Both the position numbers and the translations under genes were made by a program. Below the pieces are notes generated by a model. That model saw only the letters and a list, made by a program, of their open reading frames with translations, was not told the origin of the DNA and ran no database searches. A stretch of 64,000 nucleotides of DNA, from assembly GCA_036504235.1 (NCBI GenBank), contig DASXVN010000017.1:1-64000 (forward strand), given 5' to 3'. This DNA is from Zipacnadum sp036504235 (GTDB lineage: Bacteria > Armatimonadota > Zipacnadia > Zipacnadales > Zipacnadaceae). Shown here one piece after another: positions 8,116 to 15,701 of this stretch. How positions within the stretch are numbered: the stretch's first letter is position 1; each line of letters starts with the position of its first letter.

Positions 8116-8856
8116 CTACCGGGCCGCCACTTCATACTCCATCCCCATCTCGTCCATCATCGCCCGGAGCATCAAGAGCTGCTGCCCCACCCGCGTCTCC
8201 AGGGGCAGGCGGCGGCAGGTCTCGATGCTGGTCGCCGGGACGTGCAGCCAGCGGTAGGCCTCATAGGTCGGGCAGTGCGGGAAGGGGTCCACCTTGACCA
8301 GGAAGCGGTCATGCTCGGGGGTGATGCCGGGGTTCACCCGGTCCACGAGGGCCTGCATGCGCGGGGTGAGCGCCGGGAAATCGTAGGTCAGAGTCTGGCC
8401 GTAGTGCTCCGGGCTGTCGCGGTAAAAGTCCACCGACTCGTGCAGCGTGACCACCATATCGGGCTGAGAATCGCGCATCAGCCCCCAGATCGCGGCGGCC
8501 AGCCGGTGCATCAGGTCCCCCTGCGCGTCGCCGGGGAACAGGGTATTAACGTTGCCCGGATAGGCCCGCTCCCCGCGCGCAATCGCCATCCGGCTCGCCC
8601 GCGGCAGCAGAATCAGCGTGCCCTTAGTAATCGTCCACTCCCGCAACCGGTCCCCCGCCAAGTACCCGGCCACCTCATCCCCATGCATCCCCCCCGCCAC
8701 AAACAACCGCGGCCCGGCAACCTCCCCGGTCTTAACCCAGTAAGAGGTAGCGCAAGGCGTCCCCGGCATCAAAACGCCAGAAGCAACCGTCTCCCCCCAG
8801 CAGGGAAGGCAGGCGAGGAGGAGAGCGAAGGTTAGGGTGGTGAAGGTTGGGTGCAT
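8116..8856 (-). CDS. Secreted succinylglutamate desuccinylase/aspartoacylase-like zinc hydrolase (M14-related)
   Basis: The start at 8856 (MHPTFTTLTFALLLACLPCWG) yields a clear signal peptide; ATGs at 8868 and 8898 are also possible. The mature protein has the GGMHGDEVAG zinc motif of the AstE/AspA branch of M14 carboxypeptidases. A downstream VVTLHES block provides the second histidine/glutamate. The remaining sequence (PEHYGQTLTYDF, PATSIETCRRLPLETRVGQQ) fits the same fold. The substrate is unknown; export suggests peptide or acyl-amino-acid hydrolysis outside the cytoplasm. The gene overlaps or abuts the stop of the upstream HEAT gene. Confidence 0.72.
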   Translation of the reverse strand: MHPTFTTLTFALLLACLPCWGETVASGVLMPGTPCATSYWVKTGEVAGPRLFVAGGMHGDEVAGYLAGDRLREWTITKGTLILLPRASRMAIARGERAYPGNVNTLFPGDAQGDLMHRLAAAIWGLMRDSQPDMVVTLHESVDFYRDSPEHYGQTLTYDFPALTPRMQALVDRVNPGITPEHDRFLVKVDPFPHCPTYEAYRWLHVPATSIETCRRLPLETRVGQQLLMLRAMMDEMGMEYEVAAR

Positions 8857-8878
8857 GGTGTTGAGCATCTGGCCAAAC

Positions 8879-10204
8879 TCACTTATCCCCCAAGTCATGG
8901 ATCGCCCGCGCCGCCTCGGCCTTTACTCCGTCGTCGGGGTCGTGGAGCAGGACCTGCAGGTCGGGGAGGACGCTCTTGTTGCCCAGCACCGCCAGGGCGC
9001 GAGCGGCGGTGCCCCGTACCTGGCCCGAGGGGTCCTGCAGGCTTCCCAACAGGGGCTCAAGCGCGCGAGGGTCCCGCAGATACCCCAGGGCCAGCGCGAC
9101 CGTGGCGCGCACGTCTGGCTCCGGATCGGCCAAGGTCGCCAGGAGTGGCTCTATGGCGAGCTTGTCCCCCAGCTCCCGGAGCGCCACCGCCGCCGCGGAA
9201 CGAACCACCGGACTGGGATCGCGCAACATAGCGATGAGCGGCTCGACGGCCTCCACCGCGTGCAACTTCATCAGCGACCAAGTAGCCATGCGGCGGACCC
9301 TCTCGTCGGGGTCCCGAAGCGCCGCCACCAGGGGTTCCACGGCACGCTTGTCGCCGAGGTCCCCCAGCGCCCAGGCCGCGCCCATCCGGGCATATGGAGC
9401 CGGGTCGTGCAGTTGCGCCAGCATGGGTTCCAGGGCGCGGGGTTCCTTCATCTGCCCCAGGACCAGCGCCGCCTGCTGCCGAACCTGGTCGTCCGGGTCG
9501 CGCAGCGCCTGGAGGATAGCATCTACCGCTTCCGTCGCACGCAGCTCTCCGAGCGACCAAATCGTTTGTTTTCTGACGGCTGGGTCGTCGTCCTGTAGAT
9601 GCCGCAGCAGGGCCGGGATCGCCGCCTGCAGGTCGAGTTGCGTAGGCGCCTGCACGTATACCTGCCCCGGGGCCTTCTGGGCCTCCGCCAAGTCGCGGAG
9701 CATCTCGCCCCAGCTACCCAACAGAGCAACCGCACTGGCACGGGCGTCGGGGCGGTCGTTCTCCAAGGCGGCCAGCACCGCGGGCACAGCTAACTGACCC
9801 AGGTGTGCCAGAGTTGAAGAGGCACACGCGCCCGGGGAGGTCGGACCCGATTGCGAACTGTAAATCGAACGCGGCACGGGGGACTGGTCGGCCAGCGTCT
9901 CAATCAGGAAGGGTATCGCCGGCACGGCGGCCGCCCCGTCGCCCCAGAGAGAGTCGGCGGCGGCGGCACGCTCCACCGGAGAAGGCGAGTAAAGCGCCTG
10001 TATTTTGTCCCGCACGGCGGGCAGGGCGTCTGCGGGGATCTCCTGCGGGGGGATCCGCACCAAGGAAGGGTACGTCTTCGGCTCCGGCCGGTAGGGCGCC
10101 GGGGGCGGACTGGTCGTCTGAGCCGCCAGGCCGCCCAGGAGGCAGCCGGCGACGAACAGGCAGGCCCCGAGCGAGACACAGACCCGGCATTTCCTCGCGG
10201 TCAT
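8879..10204 (-). CDS. Secreted HEAT-repeat protein
   Basis: An N-terminal signal (VCVSLGACLFVAGCLLGGLAAQ) could be Sec or lipoprotein type. After a Pro-rich linker the protein is a series of about nine 30-31-residue PBS-lyase/HEAT repeats from residue 75 on. The typical unit is LIAMLRDPSPVVRSAAAVAL or LGDKRAVEPLVAALRDPDER. Such alpha-solenoids are protein-binding scaffolds. ATG 10204 is chosen because AGGTGA lies 5 nt upstream; a GTG 9 nt earlier is less likely. No catalytic residues are apparent. Confidence 0.8.
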   Translation of the reverse strand: MTARKCRVCVSLGACLFVAGCLLGGLAAQTTSPPPAPYRPEPKTYPSLVRIPPQEIPADALPAVRDKIQALYSPSPVERAAAADSLWGDGAAAVPAIPFLIETLADQSPVPRSIYSSQSGPTSPGACASSTLAHLGQLAVPAVLAALENDRPDARASAVALLGSWGEMLRDLAEAQKAPGQVYVQAPTQLDLQAAIPALLRHLQDDDPAVRKQTIWSLGELRATEAVDAILQALRDPDDQVRQQAALVLGQMKEPRALEPMLAQLHDPAPYARMGAAWALGDLGDKRAVEPLVAALRDPDERVRRMATWSLMKLHAVEAVEPLIAMLRDPSPVVRSAAAVALRELGDKLAIEPLLATLADPEPDVRATVALALGYLRDPRALEPLLGSLQDPSGQVRGTAARALAVLGNKSVLPDLQVLLHDPDDGVKAEAARAIHDLGDK

Positions 10205-10213
10205 CGGACTCAC

Positions 10214-10522
10214 CTGATTCCCGGAGTATCCGGGGATATTTTACTAGATCGCCCCATTTATCCCGCCCTCAGGCATACATCAGCCGCCCGCGCGGGACAG
10301 GAATCTCTCGGCATCAGTATATCCCATGTGGGCGCGGCGTCCAAGCATACCACGCAAAACGGCCGGACCCCCTCTCCCCCTGCGCTTCGCTCCGGGTACT
10401 CTCCCCCGCAAGCGGGAGAGAGAAAACGGCAAACGACAACGGCCGGCGGGGTACGTAGCCCCCGCCCTACAGTACGGCAACGGCCAACGACAACGGCGCT
10501 GCCACAGGCTTGGAAGCCTGTG
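10214..10522. repeat. Intergenic region with palindromic repeats (families D and E)
   Basis: No gene was seen in this 309-bp gap. About 10365-10425 carries the family E block CCCTCTCCCCCTGCGCTTCG...CTCCCCCGCAAGCGGGAG, shared with about 28490-28545. About 10445-10485 carries the family D block GTAGCCCCCGCCCTACAGTACGG seen at the window start. A short CACAGGCTTGGAAGCCTGTG palindrome is at about 10503-10522. Confidence 0.6.
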
Positions 10523-11377
10523 CTACCCGGAGGGTCGGCTATTCCGAAAAATCAAACAGTAATGATGATGGTAATTCGGCACGAAGGTGGTGGGGTAGCC
10601 CCAGATGCCTAGGCGTTTGCTGTTTTGACACCAGATTCTCTCGCCTTGGAAGCTCCAGGTTTGGCTGATCCGGCGGGCCAGGTCCCAGGCCAGGGGGAGG
10701 ACCTCGCCGCTCGGGGCGCGGACGTTTTGGATCACTACCGTTAGGTACTTGCCCGGCTTGACCACCGCCCGGCAGCCGTCGAAAACCTGGCCCAGCGCCT
10801 CGAGGAACTCCCCGTAGTCGCGGATGTTGCCCAGGTCGCCGGGCTCGCCGGAGTAGACCTGGTCCAGGCCCCGCGCGATGCGCTGCTGGTGCGCGGATTT
10901 CACGCCCCCGCGCGGGTGGTGCAGCATGTCCCAGTAGGGCGGGGAAGTGATCGCGAAGTCAAACTGAGGGAGGTCGAGGTCGCTCAGCCGCCGCGCGTCG
11001 CCCTGCAGCACCGTCGCCGCGGTCTCGCCGGAGGTCCGCGCCAGGCGACTGCGGCTGATCTCGGCGTACTTCTCGGCCAGCTCCAGGCCGACGCCGTTTC
11101 TGCCCTGCTCGCGGCAGGCGATCAGGGTGGCGCCGCTGCCGCAGAAGGGGTCCAGGACCCACTCGCCGGACTTGGTGAAGAACTGCAGGAACTCGGTGAC
11201 CAGCTCCTCGGGGTAGCGCGCGGGGTGCAGCTCGGCGACCTGGTTGCGGCGGTAGCGGCGGGAGTCGCAGATGAACCAGGACTTGGTGAATTTGAGCCAG
11301 TCGCGACCGGTGAGGTCGTTGAGCGTGTTGCGTGGGTGGTGGCGGCCCGGTTCAGGTTCGCGAGGTGGTTTGGACAT
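10523..11377 (-). CDS. Orphan DNA (N4/N6-type) methyltransferase
   Basis: This is a SAM-dependent DNA amino-methyltransferase. The SAM-binding block VLDPFCGSGATLIACREQG (about 76-94) comes before the catalytic block AITSPPYWDM (about 144-153). This FGG-then-PPY order differs from the common beta-class arrangement. Preceding HPARYPEELVTEFLQFF is the family's lead-in to motif I. The start at 11377 (ATG) is preferred over a TTG two codons upstream. It lies 17 bp behind ftsK in the same direction, and no restriction endonuclease gene is adjacent. It is therefore probably a solitary methyltransferase with a regulatory or protective role. Confidence 0.82.
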   Translation of the reverse strand: MSKPPREPEPGRHHPRNTLNDLTGRDWLKFTKSWFICDSRRYRRNQVAELHPARYPEELVTEFLQFFTKSGEWVLDPFCGSGATLIACREQGRNGVGLELAEKYAEISRSRLARTSGETAATVLQGDARRLSDLDLPQFDFAITSPPYWDMLHHPRGGVKSAHQQRIARGLDQVYSGEPGDLGNIRDYGEFLEALGQVFDGCRAVVKPGKYLTVVIQNVRAPSGEVLPLAWDLARRISQTWSFQGERIWCQNSKRLGIWGYPTTFVPNYHHHYCLIFRNSRPSG

Positions 11378-11394
11378 GGACAATCTGGCCGCCC

Positions 11395-13779
11395 CTACGC
11401 GGAGTCGTCGTCTTCCTCGTCTTCGGTCGCCATGAGCACGCCCTCTTCCTCGTCTTCGAGGTCGTCCTCATAGTCAACTACCGGCGCGGGCCCGCCCAAC
11501 GCGGCCTCAGCGCGACCGGGGCCGACCAGGACCTGGCGCGGCTTGGAGCCCTCGTGGGGGCCGATGACGCCGCGCTGCTCCATATCGTCAATCAGCCGGC
11601 CAGCGCGCGCGTAGCCGACCTTGAAGCGGCGCTGAATCATCGAGACCGAGGCCATCTGCTCCATGACCACGTACTGCACCGCGGCGGCGTACAACTCGTC
11701 GCTGGTCTCCATCTCCTCGCTGAAGTCGTCCTCGCCCTCCTCCAGCTCCGGCACGATCTCAAACTGCGGCTCGCCCTGCTCGCGCAGGTGCTCGGCAATC
11801 TTGTTGATGTCCTCGCGCGGGACGAAGGAGCCCTGAATGCGGCGCGGTTTGGGCGCGTCCAGCGGCGCGTAGAGCATGTCCCCGTGACCGATGAGCCGCT
11901 CGGCGCCCAGGCCGTCAAGGATGGTCCGCGAGTCGTGGATGCTGGCCACCGCCAGCGAGATTCGCGAGGGCATGTTGGCCTTGATGTTCCCGGTGAGGAT
12001 CTTGACCGAGGGCCGCTGGGTGGCGACGACCAGATGGATGCCGGTGGCGCGGGCGAGCTGGGCCAGGCGGCAGATGGAGTACTCGAACTCCGCCTTGGCC
12101 TGCATCATGAGGTCGGCCAACTCGTCAATAACGATGACCACGCGGGGCAGCGGATCGAACTTCTCCAGCTCGTCGTCCTGCGAGAGCCGGGCGCGATCAT
12201 TGTACTCGTTGAGGTTCACGACGCCCTTGAGGGCAAAGCGGTCGTAGCGCTTCTCCATCTCGCGGATGGCCTTGCGCATGATGTCGGCCGCCATTTTGAC
12301 GCTGTGCACGACCGGGGAGATCAGGTGCGGGATGCCGTCGTAGATCGCCATTTCCACCCGCTTGGGGTCAATCATGATCAGGCGGACTTCCTCGGGCGTG
12401 TGCATCATGACCAGGCTGAGGATGACCGTGTGCAGGCACACCGACTTGCCCGAGCCGGTGGCCCCGGCGATGAGCAGGTGCGGCATGGCGACGAGGTCCG
12501 CGATCACCGGGACGCCGGCGATATCGCGGCCCAGGGCCAGGGGGAGTTCCTCGCGCCGGTGGCTGGCGTACTCGGGAGCCTCCAGCAGGCCGCGCAGGCT
12601 GACCATGGAGCGGTGCTCGTTGGGGACCTCAATGCCGATGGCGGCCTTGCCGGGGATGGGCGCCTCCACGCGCACGTCCACCGCGGCGAGGCTCATGGCC
12701 AGGTCGTCGGCCAGCGAGGTGATCTTGGAGACGCGGATGCCGCGCTCCGGCTCCACCTCGTAGCGGGTCAAGACCGGCCCGCGCTCGTAGTGGGTGACCT
12801 TGGCGATGATGCCGAAGCTCTCCAGGGTGTCTTCCAGGGTCTCGATGCGATCCTGGGTCTCCTCGCGCATCTCCTCGCGGTCGGAGTTCTCGTCAAAAAG
12901 CTTGAGCATCTCCACCGGGGGCAATTGGTAGTTGCCGGAGATCACCCGCGGACGGGGGCGCGGAAGCGGCGGCAGGGAGATGGGCGGGTCAATCTGGAGC
13001 TGTACGGACTCCGGAGTCTCGTCCGGGATGGGCGGCGGAATCGCCTCGCCCGCCGCCGGTCGGCGGCGACGGGAGGGTTTGGCCGGCTCTGCGGCTTCGG
13101 CGCTGAGGTCCACGCGCGGGCCCTCGTCCGGCTGACGCTTACCGGCGGCGCGGCGGCGGCGCGGCTCCGGCGCCACCTCCCGGGAGCGCGGCTCGTTCTC
13201 GCTCCAGCTGGCGCGCCACTCGCCGCAGCGCCGCAGGACGTCGCGGACCGAGGCCTGGGTGATGAGCAGCAGCGACGCGATCACTACGCCGCCGAGGAAT
13301 ACGTAGATGCCCACGACCCCGAGCACCCGGAGCAGGGTCACGGCCAGCGCGGCTCCCAGGTAGCCGCCCCCGGCGATCATCTCCGGCGCTACGAAGATCT
13401 TGGCGGCAGGCAGCAGCTTGGGCGTGGTCAGATGGGGCAAGTGAAAGAGGGTGACGATGACCAAAAAGAGCAGGAAGGAGCCGGCGAGGACGCGCCGGTC
13501 GCCCAGGGGGTCTTTCTCGAGGAAATAGTAGACGGCCCCGGCCAGCAGGCCCGCCGCCACCAGATAGGCGCCCCAGCCGAAGGCCAGGAGCAGCGCCTCG
13601 GAGACGTACCGGCTGAAGTAGGCCTGGGTGCTGAGCAGGAGGCTGACCAGGACCAGGGCCCCGAGCGTAGCCAGGGCCACGGCGACGAGGTCCCGACTGA
13701 GATGGTCGGGCGGTTCCGTCGCGGGACGCCGCCGGGGTTGCGCCACTTTGCCACCCTTTTTCTGTGATGAAGTCTGCAT
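11395..13779 (-). CDS. ftsK: DNA translocase FtsK/SpoIIIE
   Basis: FtsK pumps chromosomal DNA through the division septum. Residues about 30-190 contain four or more membrane helices. A Pro/Arg-rich linker follows. The motor has Walker A AGATGSGKSVCL (about 436-444), IMIDPKRVEM, the Walker B VVIVIDELADLMM, and ATQRPSVKILTG. The C-terminal winged-helix gamma domain (about 705-770) includes QRRFKVGYARAGRLIDDME. A highly acidic tail (EDDLEDEEEGVLMATEDEEDDD) ends the protein. At 794 aa it is the SpoIIIE-like size rather than the very long E. coli form. Confidence 0.95.
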   Translation of the reverse strand: MQTSSQKKGGKVAQPRRRPATEPPDHLSRDLVAVALATLGALVLVSLLLSTQAYFSRYVSEALLLAFGWGAYLVAAGLLAGAVYYFLEKDPLGDRRVLAGSFLLFLVIVTLFHLPHLTTPKLLPAAKIFVAPEMIAGGGYLGAALAVTLLRVLGVVGIYVFLGGVVIASLLLITQASVRDVLRRCGEWRASWSENEPRSREVAPEPRRRRAAGKRQPDEGPRVDLSAEAAEPAKPSRRRRPAAGEAIPPPIPDETPESVQLQIDPPISLPPLPRPRPRVISGNYQLPPVEMLKLFDENSDREEMREETQDRIETLEDTLESFGIIAKVTHYERGPVLTRYEVEPERGIRVSKITSLADDLAMSLAAVDVRVEAPIPGKAAIGIEVPNEHRSMVSLRGLLEAPEYASHRREELPLALGRDIAGVPVIADLVAMPHLLIAGATGSGKSVCLHTVILSLVMMHTPEEVRLIMIDPKRVEMAIYDGIPHLISPVVHSVKMAADIMRKAIREMEKRYDRFALKGVVNLNEYNDRARLSQDDELEKFDPLPRVVIVIDELADLMMQAKAEFEYSICRLAQLARATGIHLVVATQRPSVKILTGNIKANMPSRISLAVASIHDSRTILDGLGAERLIGHGDMLYAPLDAPKPRRIQGSFVPREDINKIAEHLREQGEPQFEIVPELEEGEDDFSEEMETSDELYAAAVQYVVMEQMASVSMIQRRFKVGYARAGRLIDDMEQRGVIGPHEGSKPRQVLVGPGRAEAALGGPAPVVDYEDDLEDEEEGVLMATEDEEDDDSA

Positions 13780-13801
13780 GGTGGAGGGGGTGAACCAGCC
13801 T

Positions 13802-13807
13802 ATTATA
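13802..13807 (-). promoter_or_regulatory. Extended -10 promoter of ftsK
   Basis: On the minus strand the text reads TGTTATAAT, a perfect -10 with an extended TG. It lies 22 nt upstream of the ftsK ATG. The -35 position is weak (TTTCCC). Confidence 0.55.
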
Positions 13808-13982
13808 ACACAGGCAAGAGCGGCGGGAAAGGAGGAAGTGCGCGCGGGGTGAGCGGTGCGGCCAGGCTGCGGTAACCCGGGCCCGAGGCGTCGGGGAAGC
13901 AGGGGGCGGGCGCGTCGCCCTAGCGAGCACGCCCGCCCTTAATGGTACTCCGTGGGATGGGCACTAGTCCGCGCGCATCCGG

Positions 13983-14414
13983 CTAGTTGACCGTGATCGA
14001 ACCACTCATCCCCAACCCCAGGGAAGTGCCGTTTCCGGCCATCCCGTGGTTGCAGCAATGGTAGAACCAGACCGTCCCGTGGGGGGTATTGTTCGGGACA
14101 ATGAAGCTGTACGTCGCGTGGGTCGGCAACCCGGCCGGGAACTGGAAGGCCGAGTTCGGCCCGCCGGGCGTGGGGTTCGCCAGGTCCGCGGTCGCCGTGT
14201 GCGGGTCCGTGTCCTGGTTCGTCCACCTGATCATGTCGCCCCGGTTCACCGTGACGTTCACGGGATCGAAGCTGTCGAGAGCCGTCATATTGACGCCGAT
14301 GATAGCGCCGGCGAACGAATCGCCACCGCTACCGCAACCCGTCAACCCCAGCACGAGGCTGGCGGCGACAACCGCTGTTAACACAAACAACAGCTTGCCA
14401 GACACTGCGTTCAT
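13983..14414 (-). CDS. Cupredoxin-type (plastocyanin-like) lipoprotein
   Basis: The start ATG at 14414 has GGAGGG about 10 nt upstream. A lipoprotein signal ends LVLGLTGC (Cys27). The mature domain looks like a blue-copper fold: DMIRWTNQDTDPHTAT supplies His72, and FYHCCNHGM near the C terminus supplies Cys120 and His123. Met125 or Met136 is the likely axial ligand. The CC pair and the short C-N-H spacing make the exact ligand set uncertain. It is probably a membrane-anchored electron-transfer or copper-binding protein. It stands alone between ftsK and yebC. Confidence 0.78.
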   Translation of the reverse strand: MNAVSGKLLFVLTAVVAASLVLGLTGCGSGGDSFAGAIIGVNMTALDSFDPVNVTVNRGDMIRWTNQDTDPHTATADLANPTPGGPNSAFQFPAGLPTHATYSFIVPNNTPHGTVWFYHCCNHGMAGNGTSLGLGMSGSITVN

Positions 14415-14572
14415 CCAGATCACTCCCTCCTAGGTTGGCCCCAGAGCGGGGCGGTTGTGCCGCTTGACGCACTTCGGGAAGGGCGGGTTCACTATCTGGA
14501 CTCGCCCTCCTCACCGCAATCCGATCCAGTCGGCCGGAGGGCTCCTCCCAATTCGCCAGATGCCGAGAGAAC

Positions 14573-14608
14573 AAAAAAAAGGTGGAAGTGGCCGCAGCCA
14601 CCTCCACC
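14573..14608 (-). terminator. Intrinsic terminator behind yebC
   Basis: A 12-bp stem (GGTGGAGGTGGC / GCCACTTCCACC, one mismatch) with a short loop is followed by eight T on the minus strand. Confidence 0.8.
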
Positions 14609-14642
14609 CTGTTTCCTCTGGCGGGAAATCTGCTTCGCTCGC

Positions 14643-15392
14643 CTAGCTGGCCAGCTTCTCCATGATCTCGTCGGAGACCTCAAAGTTGGCGTAGACCTGC
14701 TGCACGTCGTCGTGGTCGTTGAGGTCGTCCAGCATGCGGAAGAGCTTGCCGGCGTCGGCCTCGTTGAGTTCGGTGGTCGTGCTGGGGATCATCGTGACCT
14801 CGGCGCGCTCCGGCTGGAGGCCCGCGGCCCGCACGGCGTCACTGACCGCCACAAAATCCTCCGGAGCGGTGCGAATCTCCCACAGGTCGCCCTCGCCGAC
14901 GACTTCCTCCGCGCCCGCTTCCACGGCGAGGTTGAAGATGGTTTCCTCGTCCACCGCCGCCTGCGGCACGGCGATCTCGCCCTTGGGGGCGAACATCCAG
15001 GTCACGGAGCCCGGGGCGCCCATGCTCCCGCCCGACTTGCGGATGATGGACTTGACGTCGGCTACGCTGCGCTTCTCGTTGTCGGTGAGGACGGTAATGA
15101 TCATCGCCACCCCGCCGGGGCCATAGCCCTCATACTGGGCGCTCTCGTAGTTGACGTCGTCGCCCTCGCCGGTGCCCCGCTTGATAGCGTAATCAATCTT
15201 ATCCTTCGGCATCTCCGAGGACTTGGCTTCCTCGACCACGGTGCGCAACTTGGCGTTCAGGTCGGGGTCGCCGCCGCCCTCGCGAGCCGCCACGATGATG
15301 CGTTTGGAGAGCTTGGCAAAGACCTTGCCGCGCTTCTCATCCTGGCGTCCCTTGCGATGCTGAATATTGGCCCACTTCGAATGTCCGGACAT
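14643..15392 (-). CDS. yebC: YebC/PmpR/TACO1 family protein
   Basis: The start MSGHSKWANIQHRKGRQDEKRGK is the invariant family N terminus. Later blocks NMPKDKI-like (EMPKDKIDYAIKRGTGE), YEGYGPGGVAMIITVLTDN and GAPGSVTWMFAPKG agree throughout. The length of 249 aa is standard. The family has been described both as DNA-binding regulators and, more recently, as factors that help ribosomes at difficult sequences. It has its own promoter and terminator and so seems monocistronic. Confidence 0.95.
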   Translation of the reverse strand: MSGHSKWANIQHRKGRQDEKRGKVFAKLSKRIIVAAREGGGDPDLNAKLRTVVEEAKSSEMPKDKIDYAIKRGTGEGDDVNYESAQYEGYGPGGVAMIITVLTDNEKRSVADVKSIIRKSGGSMGAPGSVTWMFAPKGEIAVPQAAVDEETIFNLAVEAGAEEVVGEGDLWEIRTAPEDFVAVSDAVRAAGLQPERAEVTMIPSTTTELNEADAGKLFRMLDDLNDHDDVQQVYANFEVSDEIMEKLAS

Positions 15393-15430
15393 GTACGGGT
15401 CCTCCGTCCTCGATTGGAATTGCGGCTAGG

Positions 15431-15459
15431 AGTATACCAGTAATGGCCGCAGGTCTCAA
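15431..15459 (-). promoter_or_regulatory. Sigma-70 promoter of yebC
   Basis: The minus strand shows TTGAGA, a 17-nt spacer and TATACT, 39 nt upstream of the start codon. Confidence 0.7.
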
Positions 15460-15464
15460 CTGAG

Positions 15465-15701
15465 GGGGTGGAGAGGCCTCACCCCCCGGCCCCCTCTCCT
15501 GGCAGGAGAGGGGGGGAACGGCGGGGAGATAGACGGACACGAGGCAATCCCCCTTTCCCTTTTGGGGAGGGGGTTAGGGGGTAGGGCCGTTCGCGGTAAC
15601 CGCGGGCGGAGATTCGGCGCAGACGCCGAACTTCCGCCCCTACAACGGCACACCGGCGAGACGCCGGTGCCACTGACGGCGGGCAGACGGCCTCTCCCCC
15701 T
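15465..15701. repeat. Intergenic repeats, families A and D
   Basis: About 15472-15595 is a family A unit (GGCCTCACCCCCCGG, then CCCTCTCCTGGCAGGAGAGGG, ending in GGGGGTTAGGGGGTAGGGCC). About 15600-15675 is family D material, with GGCGCAGACGCCG and GCACACCGGCGAGACGCCGGTGC hairpins. No coding potential was recognised. Confidence 0.6.

Noticed and set aside
11332..13767. 811-codon plus-strand frame
   Set aside because: It is antisense to ftsK, with low-complexity His/Gly/Arg composition and no family features.
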